Assembly (NCBI RefSeq): GCF_000504085.1
Contig: NC_022792.1
Coordinates: 186,001-250,000 of the forward strand
Direction: 5' to 3'
DNA length: 64,000 bases
Source: Pseudothermotoga elfii DSM 9442 = NBRC 107921
Lineage (GTDB): Bacteria; Thermotogota; Thermotogae; Thermotogales; DSM-5069
How positions within the stretch are numbered: the stretch's first letter is position 1; each line of letters starts with the position of its first letter. Under the pieces are notes generated by a model that ran no database searches, was not told where the DNA came from, and saw nothing but the letters and a program-made list of their open reading frames with translations. This document shows, piece by piece, positions 47,571 through 58,300 of this stretch. Both the position numbers and the translations under genes were made by a program.

Positions 47571-48845
47571 TTATCCCAGCACCTCACAGCCAAGGTACGG
47601 TTGCAGTGCTTTTGGTACATCTATCCTGCCGTCGGCCCTTTGATAATTTTCTATTATTGCTACTAAGGTTCTGCCCACTGCAACGCCAGAACCATTTAAT
47701 GTGTGGACAAAAGAAATTTTTCCGTCTTTTCTCCGGTATCTTATGTTGCCTCTTCGAGCCTGAAAATCTGTATCGTTGCTGCAGGAAGATATCTCTTTGT
47801 ACGAATTATACGATGGTAACCAGACTTCAAGATCATAAGTTTTGGCCGCACCAAATCCAAGATCCCCGCTGCACAATTGAATAACTCTGTAAGGCAATTC
47901 AAGCCTTCTGAGAACTTCTTCTGCGTGGGAAACAAGCGTTTCGAGATCTTCGAACGATCTTTCCGGTGTGGTTATCCAGACCAGCTCAACTTTGTCAAAT
48001 TGATGTTGACGGATCATTCCACGTACATCTTTTCCATAACTTCCCGCTTCTCTTCTATAGCACGGTGTATAAGCCGTATAAAGCAATGGAAGATCTTTTT
48101 CTTCAAGAATTTCATTAGACCTGAGTGCCACGAGAGGAACTTCGGCAGTTGGTATTAAAAATAGATCATCTGCCTCTATTCTGTAAGCCTCTTCTTCGAA
48201 TTTTGGTAATTGCCCTGTAATGGTCATGGTTTCTCGTTTTACTATGTGGGGGAGCCAGACTTCTGTATAGCCGTGCTCTTTTGTATGCATGTCCAGCATA
48301 AAATTTGTCAGAGCCCTTTCAAGTTTTGCAAACATCCCATACATAACAGTAAATCTGGAACCACTTAGTTTTGCCGCGCGATCGAAATCCATAAGACCCA
48401 GAGACGGACCGAGGTCCCAGTGAGCCTGAGGATTATAATCAAATTTTTTCGGATCTCCCCACTTTCGAATTTCTCTGTTTGAAGTTTCATCTTTTCCCTC
48501 GGGTACTGAATCGTCTGGGATATTGGGGACAAGAAGCATCAATTTTTCCATCTGAACTTTTATTTCTTTTAATTGATCTTCTATAGAGTCTATTTGCCTA
48601 CCTATCTTTTTTCCTTCTTCAGTTAGATTTTCTATCTCCTCTGTTTTCCCGGATGACTTTGCCTGGGCAACCATCTTTGAGATGGAATTTCTTTGTGCGC
48701 GGAGCTGGTTAATCTGATTTGTGAGTTCTCTAAATTGTGCATCAAGAGAGAGTAGATCATCAACCATTTTTTTCTCGTAATTTCGCTTCTCAAGTGCTTT
48801 TTTCACAAAATCCGGTTTCTCACGAATTAATCTGATGTCTATCAT
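47571..48845 (-). CDS. serS: Seryl-tRNA synthetase
   Basis: Class II synthetase, 424 residues. The N-terminal coiled-coil tRNA arm spans about 27-105 (rich in Glu/Lys/Gln). Motif 2 contains YRREAGSYGKDVRGMIRQHQF and motif 3 the block NGSGVAVGRTLVAIIENYQ near the C-terminus. It starts 6 bp after the LptA-like gene and abuts rsmE, so it is co-transcribed with envelope genes. Confidence 0.97.
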   Translation of the reverse strand: MIDIRLIREKPDFVKKALEKRNYEKKMVDDLLSLDAQFRELTNQINQLRAQRNSISKMVAQAKSSGKTEEIENLTEEGKKIGRQIDSIEDQLKEIKVQMEKLMLLVPNIPDDSVPEGKDETSNREIRKWGDPKKFDYNPQAHWDLGPSLGLMDFDRAAKLSGSRFTVMYGMFAKLERALTNFMLDMHTKEHGYTEVWLPHIVKRETMTITGQLPKFEEEAYRIEADDLFLIPTAEVPLVALRSNEILEEKDLPLLYTAYTPCYRREAGSYGKDVRGMIRQHQFDKVELVWITTPERSFEDLETLVSHAEEVLRRLELPYRVIQLCSGDLGFGAAKTYDLEVWLPSYNSYKEISSCSNDTDFQARRGNIRYRRKDGKISFVHTLNGSGVAVGRTLVAIIENYQRADGRIDVPKALQPYLGCEVLG

Positions 48846-48851
48846 AGTTCA

Positions 48852-49487
48852 TCACTCCTCCACAATCAGTTCTACTCTTGCATTTGTTGCAGTCATTTTA
48901 TCATCAATTGTGGTTATTTCAACACTGGTTGCCCACATTTTCATGTTTTTGTCGTGATCTATCAAAGTGACATCTCCTTCAAGTTTTATTTTTCCGCTTT
49001 TTCTGTCATAGAAAAAACTTTTAGCGCTCGCTTCTATTTTACCTTTGTATATCTGAACCTGATCTGTGGAGTTTCCCTGAAAAATGTCGTTTTCAAGATC
49101 TATTTCCATAGAATCACAGTTTATCAAAATTGTATCTGTACTTTCTTTATCAAATATTTCTGCTTCTACATCTCCAGACATTGTGCCAGTTTTGAGCTTA
49201 ATATCGTACCTCAATCTGGTAGAGGTGGCGGTACCATCGTCGAAAAACACTTCTGCATTGTTGGCTTCAACTATCCTCCATTCATTCTGATACTTTGATA
49301 CTTTCATCGAATCGCAATACAGATTGAGATTATCTTCTTCTATTTCAACTTTGACATTCCCTTCGTAGTAGGCTTGTTCTTTTTCTGGTTTGACAAATTC
49401 CGAGAAAATGTGCACTGTTTTAGCAAAGCTGAGACCCCAAAAGCTCACACAAATTGCTAATGTTAATAATTTTCTTAAACTGGTCAT
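48852..49487 (-). CDS. LptA/OstA-like periplasmic protein
   Basis: About 211 residues with a signal peptide (SLRKLLTLAICVSFWGLSFA). The body is a repeated beta-strand pattern typical of the OstA/LptA jellyroll (AYYEGNVKVEIEEDNLNLYCD, VEAEIFDKES, GKIKLEGDVTLID). In diderms LptA bridges lipid transport to the outer membrane. Thermotogales have a toga and no classical LPS, so the cargo is open. The ATG at 49487 follows GGAGTG by 9 bases and lies 1 bp after the Omp-alpha-like stop. Confidence 0.8.
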   Translation of the reverse strand: MTSLRKLLTLAICVSFWGLSFAKTVHIFSEFVKPEKEQAYYEGNVKVEIEEDNLNLYCDSMKVSKYQNEWRIVEANNAEVFFDDGTATSTRLRYDIKLKTGTMSGDVEAEIFDKESTDTILINCDSMEIDLENDIFQGNSTDQVQIYKGKIEASAKSFFYDRKSGKIKLEGDVTLIDHDKNMKMWATSVEITTIDDKMTATNARVELIVEE

Positions 49488-49488
49488 T

Positions 49489-50643
49489 TTACTGACCACT
49501 CCATTGAAACAGAACGGCTATCAAGCCAATTGCTACACCTGCCGCTCCTATCAGATAAGCAGTAAGAACACTGCTTTCAAGATTTTTTTGTTTTGTCTCA
49601 AGTTCGCCTATCTTTTTTTGGAGCATGCCAACTTGTGTATCTTCCATTTTCTGCTCTAATTGGGTTAGATTTACATCTATTTCTTCTATTTTTTGATTCA
49701 AACTGGTGATTGAATCTTGAACGTGTGAAAGTTCGTCTTTGCTTGCTAAGGATTCGATAGTCTTCATATCCTGCTGTAATTGTGTTACTCTACTATTGTA
49801 CAATTCCAAATTTTGTTGAAAATCTGTCAGTTGTTTCTTCTGAATTGAAAGATCGTTTTGCAAGCCTTTTGAAAGGGCATCCAATCTTGCTGCAAGTTCA
49901 GTTATTTTTTGATCGTACAGTTTCCCCTGAGCATTCATCTGAACATTGAATTGTTCCGAAAGCTTTTGGATAGATTGGGAGTTCTCATTTACATTTTTAA
50001 GAAGAGAGTTTAAAAGATTCTCACTGTTTGAAAATGATCTTGAAAACTCTGTTTGATTTGCCTGAAGTTCGGCAATCTTCGAACTTAAAAGATTTAAATT
50101 ACTGTCTGTACTTTCTATGCTTTTTTGCAGCGATGATGCGAGTTTTTCAAGAGCTTCTACCCTTGAAAGAACCGGTTCAAGGCGGGAAATCTGGTTTTGA
50201 TGCTGGTTTAAAATTTCCTCAATTTCTTTATGCAACTGCGCATATATTTGCTGAGATAACTTATCTGTTTGACTTTGGAGGCTGGCTACACTCATCTCAA
50301 AATCTTTGAGTCGTTGTTCATAGGTTTTATATGCAGCCTCAATTCCCATGATTTTTGTGGAAAGATTCTGCTGGTTCTTTTCAAGATTTCCGAGCTTGTC
50401 AGAAATATCTCTCAGCTGGAATTTGCTTAAAATATTGTAAAGATACTGTGCAATATCAAATCTCGTTACAAGAAGGCCACCCCTGAAATTTCCATTTTCA
50501 TCCAGATCCATTATTTTGTTCTCGATCATGAAAGAAACGGGTTCATAAATATCGAGAACTGGTGAAACATCTTTGATCTTCACCTCTGCACCGAATATTG
50601 CAATAGCCACAATTAATGGAGCAAAAAAGAGTAATTTTCGCAT
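49489..50643 (-). CDS. Omp-alpha-like toga protein (SLH domain, coiled-coil spacer, C-terminal anchor)
   Basis: About 384 residues. Signal peptide (LLFFAPLIVAIAIFGA), an SLH domain (about 25-85, with ISPV/EPVSFMIE and RFDIAQYLYNIL features), a very long heptad coiled coil (about 85-355, rich in Gln/Leu/Ser) and a final hydrophobic anchor (TAYLIGAAGVAIGLIAVLF). This is the architecture of Thermotoga Omp-alpha, which spans the periplasm between peptidoglycan and toga. The ATG at 50643 is 8 bases after GGAGG. It is clustered with LptA-like and PEGA genes. Confidence 0.88.
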   Translation of the reverse strand: MRKLLFFAPLIVAIAIFGAEVKIKDVSPVLDIYEPVSFMIENKIMDLDENGNFRGGLLVTRFDIAQYLYNILSKFQLRDISDKLGNLEKNQQNLSTKIMGIEAAYKTYEQRLKDFEMSVASLQSQTDKLSQQIYAQLHKEIEEILNQHQNQISRLEPVLSRVEALEKLASSLQKSIESTDSNLNLLSSKIAELQANQTEFSRSFSNSENLLNSLLKNVNENSQSIQKLSEQFNVQMNAQGKLYDQKITELAARLDALSKGLQNDLSIQKKQLTDFQQNLELYNSRVTQLQQDMKTIESLASKDELSHVQDSITSLNQKIEEIDVNLTQLEQKMEDTQVGMLQKKIGELETKQKNLESSVLTAYLIGAAGVAIGLIAVLFQWSGQ

Positions 50644-50658
50644 ATTAGACACCTCCGT

Positions 50659-52065
50659 TCATCGAAAGCCGAGCAACTGTCCAGCAGGCACTTCTATTTT
50701 TTCCTCTTTCTCTCCAGTTTTAATTGAATATACACCGGGTTCTAATGAATAGAATAACACAGGACTGAGGCCAATGAACTTTGAATCAATATAACAAGGA
50801 ACTACCAGCTCACTAAAAATATTCAGATAAGTCCTGCTATCCAGGCTGATTATGTCCAGTGAACCAGATTTAAATTCCTTTGTTTGCTGCTTTGGCGGAT
50901 CTGAATTAATTTCAATTGTGTGAAATCCAGCAGGCAAATAAGTTATCGCTGGAGGAATGTAAGTAACCCCTTCGACAGCAATGCTGTATTTACCCAGTAA
51001 AATGAGAGTTGCGTAGTCGAAATTTATTTTAAGCGATTGGTTTTTAGTGAGATCGACAATCCCGGCCCACTTTTTCTCTCCGAGTTGTGCTTCAACCCAG
51101 TGGATATCCCCCGAGAGTTTGAGCTTTACAGAACCCCTCGAAACTGATTTGCCATCGACAAAAATAACGGCATCTGCAGGGGCATCTATGGTGAGTTCTT
51201 TGATATCTGGCTCGAGTATTACGTGAAGATTATTTTCTCCCTGATCGGGTTGAAAGACGATCTGTTGAGTTTTGTACCCATCTGCGCTGACAGTGATTAA
51301 TTTTTGAGATAAATCCGTATAGAATTCTGCTGGCTGGTTTTTCTGATCTTCGTTGATTTTTACCAAAGCGTGTTGTGGTACAGCTGTTATTCTCAACCGG
51401 GCAGATGGGGTCAACGAAAAATTAAAAGTTTGCTCTTGTTCGTTTTCTACGAAAATTTCTGCTTGAAGGTCGAAGAAATTCTCAGCTTTCAGAACTAACA
51501 TGTGATTGCCTTTTTCGATATTCAATTCAACAGGGGTTTTCCCTGCAAATTTACCATCTATCCACACGTGAGATGGTGGTTTTGAAAGTATTTTGACATC
51601 AGGAATCTTTTTTAATTCATAAAACAATTCTTTTTTTTCCAGTGAGTCTATCTCGATTTTCTCTGTGAGCCTGCAGAAACCATCTTTCTCTATTTGCAAG
51701 ATATACCTTCCGGGTATAATTTCTGTTTCCTTCGGGGTTGTTCCTATAAATTTACCATTCAGAAATATATCAGCTCCAATTGGTTTTGAATCTATTTTTA
51801 ATACGGTGACAGGTGTGAGTATTATGTGATATGTGCCGGGCTGGTCACTTATAAAAATCTGTTTTGAAAGATAACCTGGTTTTGAAAAAGTAATTGTTGC
51901 TGGCAGTGATATTTCAAATGATGCCATACCTGATCTATCTGTCTCTGCAATTATAATATTCCCCTGTCTTATTTCAACATTTCCAGGGTTAGTAACCACA
52001 TTCACAGTAAATGCGCATGATAATACGGCCAGTAAAAGATAGCAAATTGCTATGAACTTCTGCAC
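50659..52065 (-). CDS. PEGA-domain surface/periplasmic protein
   Basis: 468 residues. Signal peptide ending near VLSCAF. At least three clear PEGA repeats (for example SKPIGADIFLNGKFIGTTP near 97, SKPPSHVWIDGKFAGKTP near 160, VVPCYIDSKFIGLSP near the end) and about three degenerate ones (ALVKINEDQKNQ, AVIFVDGKSVSRGS). PEGA modules are found in surface proteins and may bind glycans or proteins. The GTG start at 52065 overlaps the marR end. Part of an envelope cluster. Confidence 0.85.
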   Translation of the reverse strand: MQKFIAICYLLLAVLSCAFTVNVVTNPGNVEIRQGNIIIAETDRSGMASFEISLPATITFSKPGYLSKQIFISDQPGTYHIILTPVTVLKIDSKPIGADIFLNGKFIGTTPKETEIIPGRYILQIEKDGFCRLTEKIEIDSLEKKELFYELKKIPDVKILSKPPSHVWIDGKFAGKTPVELNIEKGNHMLVLKAENFFDLQAEIFVENEQEQTFNFSLTPSARLRITAVPQHALVKINEDQKNQPAEFYTDLSQKLITVSADGYKTQQIVFQPDQGENNLHVILEPDIKELTIDAPADAVIFVDGKSVSRGSVKLKLSGDIHWVEAQLGEKKWAGIVDLTKNQSLKINFDYATLILLGKYSIAVEGVTYIPPAITYLPAGFHTIEINSDPPKQQTKEFKSGSLDIISLDSRTYLNIFSELVVPCYIDSKFIGLSPVLFYSLEPGVYSIKTGEKEEKIEVPAGQLLGFR

Positions 52066-52475
52066 TTTTCTATCGCCTCTTTGAATTTTTGCAATAATTG
52101 CAAAAGCTGGTTAGAATCTTCTTTACCAAGCTCTTGCAAGACTTTTCCAACAAATTCGACTCTTTTTTCTATCACGCTTTCAACAACTTTTTTTCCTTCG
52201 GCTGTTGCTGAGATCATGAAAACACGTTTATCTTTTCCGCGGGTTCTTGAAAGATACCCCACATTCTCAAGCCTTCGAACTATACCGCTGAGAGTGCTTT
52301 TGGCTATGCCCAGCATAGTACTCAGTTCAGTCATCTTCATAGGTCCTCTGAAATAGAGCCTTTGAAGCAAATCAAATTGAGCAGCAGTAATTGGATAATC
52401 TTTCAAAACCAGTCGCCCTTCGACCTTTACCATAAAACAAATGTCCCTGAGAACTTTTTCGATTTCCTTTTTCAA
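52050..52475 (-). CDS. MarR-family transcriptional regulator
   Basis: 141 residues. A winged helix (about 35-100): TAAQFDLLQRLYFRGPMKMTELSTMLGIAKSTLSGIVRRLENVGYL with wing RTRGKDKRVFMISATAEG. Helical dimerisation ends. It overlaps rsmI upstream by 4 bp and the PEGA gene downstream by 16 bp, so it may regulate the envelope genes. No operator identified. Confidence 0.92.
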   Translation of the reverse strand: MKKEIEKVLRDICFMVKVEGRLVLKDYPITAAQFDLLQRLYFRGPMKMTELSTMLGIAKSTLSGIVRRLENVGYLSRTRGKDKRVFMISATAEGKKVVESVIEKRVEFVGKVLQELGKEDSNQLLQLLQKFKEAIEKCRSS

Positions 52476-53152
52476 TTTTCTCCCCCCTTTTTCAGATACA
52501 AAACCACCGTTAATTCTCCTTTCGTCTGTTTGAAAGATTCTACAGCATCACTGATCTTTCCTCGAAACAACTGTTGAAAAACCTTTGTCATTTCCCTTCC
52601 AATGAAGATATCGCAATTTCCGAAAATATCCATAGCATCACTGAGGGTTTCACTTATTCTTGTAGCAGATTCAAAGAATACGAAGAGCATCTTCTTGCCT
52701 TTGATGTCTCGAAAAAGTTTTCTCCTCTTCTTGCCACGTGGCAGAAAGCCTGTGAAAAAAACTCTGGATGAATCAAAACCACACAGTGCCAGTGCACTTG
52801 TCAATGCACTCGGTCCTGGTGTAACATCCAGTTCTATACCACTTCTCCAGCAGGCATCAACAAGAAAACCTCCTGGATCTGCCACGCATGGCATACCGGA
52901 ATCTGTGACAAGACAAAGTTTTTTCCCTTCTTTCAGAAGATTGAGAATAAAAGGTACACTCTTCAACTGGTTATGAAGGCCATAAGAGATTAATTGCTTT
53001 CCATCAATGTTGAAAAACTTCAAAAGTTTTTTTGTTCTTCTTGTATCTTCTGCGATTACCACATCGCATTCTCTGAGTGCCCGCAATGCCCTTATAGTTA
53101 TGTCCATCATGTTTCCAATTGGAGTACCAACAATTGTCAGCTTACCTTCCAA
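52472..53152 (-). CDS. rsmI: 16S rRNA (cytidine1402-2'-O)-methyltransferase RsmI
   Basis: Tetrapyrrole-methylase fold. GTPIGNMMDITIRALRAL at the N-terminus, IAEDTRRTKKLL, then CLVTDSGMPCVADPGGFLVD and TPGPSALTSALALCGF. 226 residues, slightly shorter than usual at the C-terminus. The start is TTG at 53152, overlapping the lipoyl-transferase gene end by 16 bp, with GGGTGA upstream. Confidence 0.94.
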   Translation of the reverse strand: MEGKLTIVGTPIGNMMDITIRALRALRECDVVIAEDTRRTKKLLKFFNIDGKQLISYGLHNQLKSVPFILNLLKEGKKLCLVTDSGMPCVADPGGFLVDACWRSGIELDVTPGPSALTSALALCGFDSSRVFFTGFLPRGKKRRKLFRDIKGKKMLFVFFESATRISETLSDAMDIFGNCDIFIGREMTKVFQQLFRGKISDAVESFKQTKGELTVVLYLKKGGEN

Positions 53153-53874
53153 ACATAGTCACCCTTTCTCTCGAAGGCCTTTTCGAATAATTCACTGTTC
53201 AACGGGAATGGCCTGCAGTATCCAAAAATTTTTTCAAATTCTATCTGTAACGCTTCAGATAATTCGAAAATGGATATTCCATGAAAGTCGAAAAGCCCAG
53301 CCATTTTTCCTTCCAGTTGTTCTTCATCAAGATTCAGACACCTTGCATATTCAACTACATGCTTTTTAAGAACAATTGATCCATGTTGAAGGATACTTTT
53401 ATTTGTCCTCATTTGCGCACTTCCAACTACTTTTTTCCCGTTAATGCATAGTTCATAAGATGAGGGAGCATCAAAACATGCCTGGCTGTTATTTTTGATT
53501 TTTCTTGCTGGCTGAATTTCTGCGTTATAACCAATCGATTTAAGGGCTTTTGATATACATTGGCTAATCTTAAGATAGGTTTCGAGTACTCCTGATTTGG
53601 CATAAATATGGTTTGCAGGAAGAATAACAGCATAAGTTAGTTCATCCCAGTGCAATACAGCCCTGCCACCAGTTGGTCTTAACACGCAGTTTATCTGGTT
53701 TTTTTTCATATAGTCAATGTTCAGATTGATTCTTTTTTGATGTCTTCCAAGTGAAAGTGTTGGTTCTGACCAGGTGTAAATTCTCAAGATGGGTTCTTCA
53801 GGGATTTCTGCAAGTATTGCATCCAGAGCCATATTCAGTTCTCCCGATAAATTCCATGTTTTTAAAACAAGCAT
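53137..53874 (-). CDS. Lipoate/octanoate transferase, LipM- or LplA-like
   Basis: BPL/LplA/LipB-fold protein, 245 residues. Features are SEPTLSLGRHQ, the substrate loop RPTGGRAVLHWDELTYAV, and ACFDAPSSYELCINGKKVVGSAQMR, where the Cys matches the catalytic position of LipM-type octanoyltransferases. A lipoate-protein ligase is the alternative. It is a single-domain enzyme lacking the C-terminal LplA domain. It acts on GcvH or 2-oxoacid dehydrogenase subunits, none of which is in the window. Confidence 0.8.
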   Translation of the reverse strand: MLVLKTWNLSGELNMALDAILAEIPEEPILRIYTWSEPTLSLGRHQKRINLNIDYMKKNQINCVLRPTGGRAVLHWDELTYAVILPANHIYAKSGVLETYLKISQCISKALKSIGYNAEIQPARKIKNNSQACFDAPSSYELCINGKKVVGSAQMRTNKSILQHGSIVLKKHVVEYARCLNLDEEQLEGKMAGLFDFHGISIFELSEALQIEFEKIFGYCRPFPLNSELFEKAFERKGDYVWKVS

Positions 53875-53883
53875 TGTATCGCC

Positions 53884-54561
53884 TCACAAAGGATTTTTGA
53901 GTATTTTTTTTGTCTCTCTTGGATAATTATCAGGCGTTCTGCCCACTTTTTGAAATTGAAGTAAAACCCTTTTTTCTCCCGTTTTGAGAGTATAACTTAC
54001 AATTTCGATCGTTTCGACATTCAGTGTCTTCATAGCATTATGCGCCGCATCGTACTCTTGCTTCCAGTTTGGCCCTTTGTAAAAAAACAGACGTCCACCC
54101 ACTTTACAAAAAGGAGCGCACAGCTCTAATAAAATTCTGAGCTCCGAAACGGCTCGTGCTGTTACGATGTCAAAAGATTCTTTTTTATCCACAGGTAATT
54201 TTTCTGCTCTTGAGCAAAGCAGATTTACATTGCCGATATTGAGCATATTCAAAATTTTTTCAAGCCACATGACTTTCTTCCTGACAGATTCTACCAAAGT
54301 TGCGTTGATCGGAAAGAGAATAGCGAGGATTAATCCGGGGATTCCACCGCCAGTGCCTACGTCCAGTAATTTTCCGGTCAGCATTTTTACAGGAAAAACG
54401 ATATCCACAATATGTTTGTGTATCGCATATTCCTTGTCTCTTAAAGATGTAAGATTAATAGGGGCACTGATGAGCAAGTCAATGTAAGAATCAAGTTTCT
54501 CGGTTTTGCTGTCATCGATTTTAATTCCATACTCTCTGAAAATTTCAGCAACTTTGTTCAT
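53884..54561 (-). CDS. rsmG: 16S rRNA (guanine527-N7)-methyltransferase RsmG
   Basis: SAM methyltransferase of 225 residues. Typical INLTSLRD near the N-terminus, KLLDVGTGGGIPGLILAILFP as the SAM loop, RAEKLPVDKKESFDIVTARAVSEL and GGRLFFYKG. It overlaps the phosphoesterase gene by 4 bp. Confident. Confidence 0.95.
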   Translation of the reverse strand: MNKVAEIFREYGIKIDDSKTEKLDSYIDLLISAPINLTSLRDKEYAIHKHIVDIVFPVKMLTGKLLDVGTGGGIPGLILAILFPINATLVESVRKKVMWLEKILNMLNIGNVNLLCSRAEKLPVDKKESFDIVTARAVSELRILLELCAPFCKVGGRLFFYKGPNWKQEYDAAHNAMKTLNVETIEIVSYTLKTGEKRVLLQFQKVGRTPDNYPRETKKILKNPL

Positions 54562-55319
54562 GGCAGTATGAAACTGGTTTCGCTCAATGGTTTACCCATA
54601 TCATAGCTTTTTCCAAGTGTGAGTACAACCGATAACTCAGCTGGTAATTTTTTCATAGCTATCTTTTCGCAGGTTTTTTTCACATCGTAACTCACTCTTA
54701 TGAATTCATAAGATAGCACGCCTTCATGAATATAGATTAGCAGGTAGCATGCTTTCGGGTTACCGTCTTTTGGCCTCCCTACGCTACCGGCGTTCAATAT
54801 CAATTTTCCTTTGAAAAACTTTGCCATAGGAAGATGAGTATGACCGCTAATTATTACGTCTGCTTCGACATTTTCAATGATTTTTCTCAATCTTTCAGGC
54901 TCTGTGTCTGGAGTGACATATTCAAGAAGTTCGTCCAGGGGGCTTCCATGAACAAGTAAAAATTTTACACCGTCAAATTCTAACTCCATTCTGTGCTTGA
55001 GAGATTTGAGATAATTTTTTATTTCTTGTGAAGTGTTCTCTATGGTCCAGTTTAAAGATATATCTCCCACTTCTGTTTCTCTACCGGGTTTGTAGGAACA
55101 GCCACAACTTGACTTTGAGTATCCCACTGCATCATCGTAGTTTCCAGCTATAGATGGGATCTTCATAATTCGTCTGGTAACTTCTTCTGGATCAGGACCA
55201 TAGCCAACTATATCGCCCAGACAATATATTTGATCTACATCTCTGCTCTCAATATCTCTCATGACTGAATCAAACGCTTCTAAATTGGCGTGAACATCTG
55301 AAATAAAAGCGAGAATCAT
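54558..55319 (-). CDS. Calcineurin-like metallophosphoesterase
   Basis: About 253 residues. All metal-binding motifs are present: ISDVHANLEAF, CLGDIVGYGPDPEEV, GNYDDAV, LVHGSP and ISGHTHLPMAKFF. It resembles the YfcE/diadenosine-tetraphosphatase-like group; a substrate cannot be assigned. The ATG at 55319 follows AGGAGG by 10 bases and begins directly at the first motif; the longer frame to 55352 lacks support. It lies 37 bp after polC. Confidence 0.9.
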   Translation of the reverse strand: MILAFISDVHANLEAFDSVMRDIESRDVDQIYCLGDIVGYGPDPEEVTRRIMKIPSIAGNYDDAVGYSKSSCGCSYKPGRETEVGDISLNWTIENTSQEIKNYLKSLKHRMELEFDGVKFLLVHGSPLDELLEYVTPDTEPERLRKIIENVEADVIISGHTHLPMAKFFKGKLILNAGSVGRPKDGNPKACYLLIYIHEGVLSYEFIRVSYDVKKTCEKIAMKKLPAELSVVLTLGKSYDMGKPLSETSFILP

Positions 55320-55356
55320 ACTATTACTACCTCCTGTATCTATTTTACACAAACGT

Positions 55357-58300
55357 TTAGAACAAACTTATCTGCTCTTTTTCAGGAAGGCCTTCGAGTT
55401 CGACCAGTTTCTTGAAGCTTTCGATATGAGATTTATTCATTTTGGTCCTTCGAACGATATCTTCAAGAGAGGTGAATGGTTTTTCTCTTCTTGCGGCAAT
55501 GATAGATTCAGCAACATTATCTCCAAGGTTTGGAAGTTTGTTGAAAGGTATTCTGAGTTTGTTTTCTTCTATTAAGAATAATCGAGCATGAGATTTATTT
55601 ACGTTAACAGGTAAGAACGAAAACCCTCTCAAAAACATTTCAAGCATAACTTCCAGAGTGGTTTCTTTTGCCCTTTCTCGCACATCTTTGTCGTTTATCC
55701 CGGATAGTTCTTCGAGTTTCTTTTTGACTATCTCAGGTCCATGCATAGCTGCTTCCAAATCAAATTCGTCACCCTTCAAGGTGAAATAAGCTGCATAAAA
55801 AGCGAGCGGATGATGAACTTTAAAATACGCTATTCTGAATGCCATACTTACATAAGCCGTTGCATGTGCTTTTGGAAAAAGATATTTAATCCTCTTACAG
55901 GACTCTATATACCATTCAGGGATCTTCAATTTTTTTAGTTCTTCTTCATCTTCCCGGGAAAGTCCTTTGCCTTTTCTAACGTTTTCCATTATTTTGAAAG
56001 CTTTTGAAGCATTCATGCCTTTTTTGATCAGATAGTTCATTATATCGTCGCGGCAGGCTATGACATCGGAAAGCGTTGCGTGTTTTTGTCTGATCCATTC
56101 CTGAGCATTGTTTAACCAGACATCTGTTCCGTGGGAAAGGCCAGAGATTCTCACGAGTTCTGCAAAACTTTTTGGCCGGGTTTCTGAAAGCATTCCGCGA
56201 ACAAATTGGGTACCAAATTCTGGTATACCCAGTGTTCCAACATCTGTGCCCAGTTCTTCTGGTTTGATGCCCAAAGGTTCAACACTCGAGAAGAGTTTCA
56301 AAGTTTTTTCGTCATCCATCGGTATCTTCATCGGATCAATATTTGTCATGTCTTTGAGAATTTTTATGAATGTGGGATCATCATGTCCAAGTGCGTCTAT
56401 TTTCACCAAATCGTCGTGTATTGATTCGTAATCAAAATGGGTTGTCAGGACCATTGCTTCCTTAGTGTTTGCAGGATGCTGTATAGGGGTAAAGTCGTAT
56501 ACCTCGTATTCTTTTGGAATAATCATCAATCCTCCCGGGTGCTGACCAGTTGTTCTTTTTACCCCGGTTATTGCGTTTGCAAGTCTTTCCGCCTCCGATT
56601 TTCTCACTTTTCTTCCACTTTTTTCTTCATAAGCTCGGACAAAACCAAAAGCTGTCCTCGAGGCTATGGTATTTATGGTTCCAGCACGGTAAACATGTTG
56701 TTTACCGAATAAGGTTTCGATAAATCTATGTGCCTCGTCCTGATAATCTCCCGAGAAGTTCAAATCAATATCAGGTACTTTATCGCCTTCGAAACCCATG
56801 AAGGTTTCAAAAGGTATATCCTGGCCGTTTCTGTTCAATGGTTCACCACAGCTTGGGCAAATTTTTACTGGCAAATCATAACCAGAACCATATTCGTTGC
56901 TTTCTATAAATTCAACATAACGGCATTTGGAACAGAAATAATGTGGTGGAAGCGGATTAACTTCGGTGATACCCATTAGATATGCAATAAATGAAGAGCC
57001 AACAGATCCCCTTGAGCCGACGACATAGCCATCATTCAAAGATTTATCAACCATTTTTTTGGCTATCAAGTACAGTACTGCATATCCATGGTTTATGATT
57101 GCATCAAGTTCTCTGTTTAGCCTTCTCTCGACAAGCTCAGGCAATGGAGTTCCATAGAGTTGCTCAGCTCTTTGCATGGCTATCGTCCGGACCTGATCTT
57201 CGGCACCTTCTATTCTGGGGGTATGTAATTTTTTCTCAAGCGGTACTATTTTCTCGACACTTTCAGCTATTTGATTGGGAAATTCCACAACTACTTTGTA
57301 TGCCTTGTTAGTATCTTCAAATATCTCCAGAGCTGCTTTGAGCATTTCGTCAGTTGTTCTCAGATATGCTGCCGGCTGCTCTGATATATTTTCTTGCTGT
57401 GGAGCCTGAAGGACTTTCCGAATCTTTTCGTCTTCTGGATCGAGAAAATGAACATCACCTGTCATTACAACAGGAACATTAATCTTTCGTGCGATTTCAT
57501 AAAGTTTAATATAAAGTTCTTTCAAACGTTCTCTGGTTAGACCAAGGTCATTTGTTACAGGAAGAAGGTCAAGCGGCATGACTTCAACAAAATCGTAAAA
57601 TGCCATCTTTTCTTCTATTTCACTTTCGTTTGCCCCGGTCAGCATCTCCTGAATTAATTCACCACCAACGCAGGCACTTCCTATTAGTAGTCCTGCACGA
57701 AGGGCTTGCAATTCGCTCTTTGGTATTCGTGGAACACTGTAGAAATATTTAACATGTGCATTGGAGATTAGCTTGTACAGATTTTTTAAGCCTTCTTTGG
57801 TCTGAACAATTATGGTTGTGTGAAATGGTTTCGATTGTCTCAATGTGGATTCTTTTTGAAGAGATTCTATCTCTTTAAATGTGGTTATTTTCCTTTCTTT
57901 TAAGAGTTTTAGCAACTCAAGAAATATTTTTGCTGTCACCTTTGCGTCTTCCGAAGCTCTGTGGTGTGAGAATGATCCTAATTTGAAATGACTTGCCAGC
58001 TTTTCCAGATTGTAGCTTGAAAGCCTGACCAGTTTTTTTGCTAGAGCCAGTGTGTCTATTACTGCCGGCTCCCAATTCAACTTTAAACTTTTTTCTATCC
58101 AGTATCTGAGAAATCGATAATCAAAATTGGCGTTATGTGCTACTAAGGTTGTGTCTTTGCAGAATTCCATGAACTTTGGAAGAACTTCTTCAATAGATGG
58201 CTGGTTAGCAAGCATTTGATCGGTTATTTTTGTAAATTGGACTGTAAATGCATTTAATTTTTCAGAAGGCTTCACAAAACTATGGAATTCATCTGTTATC

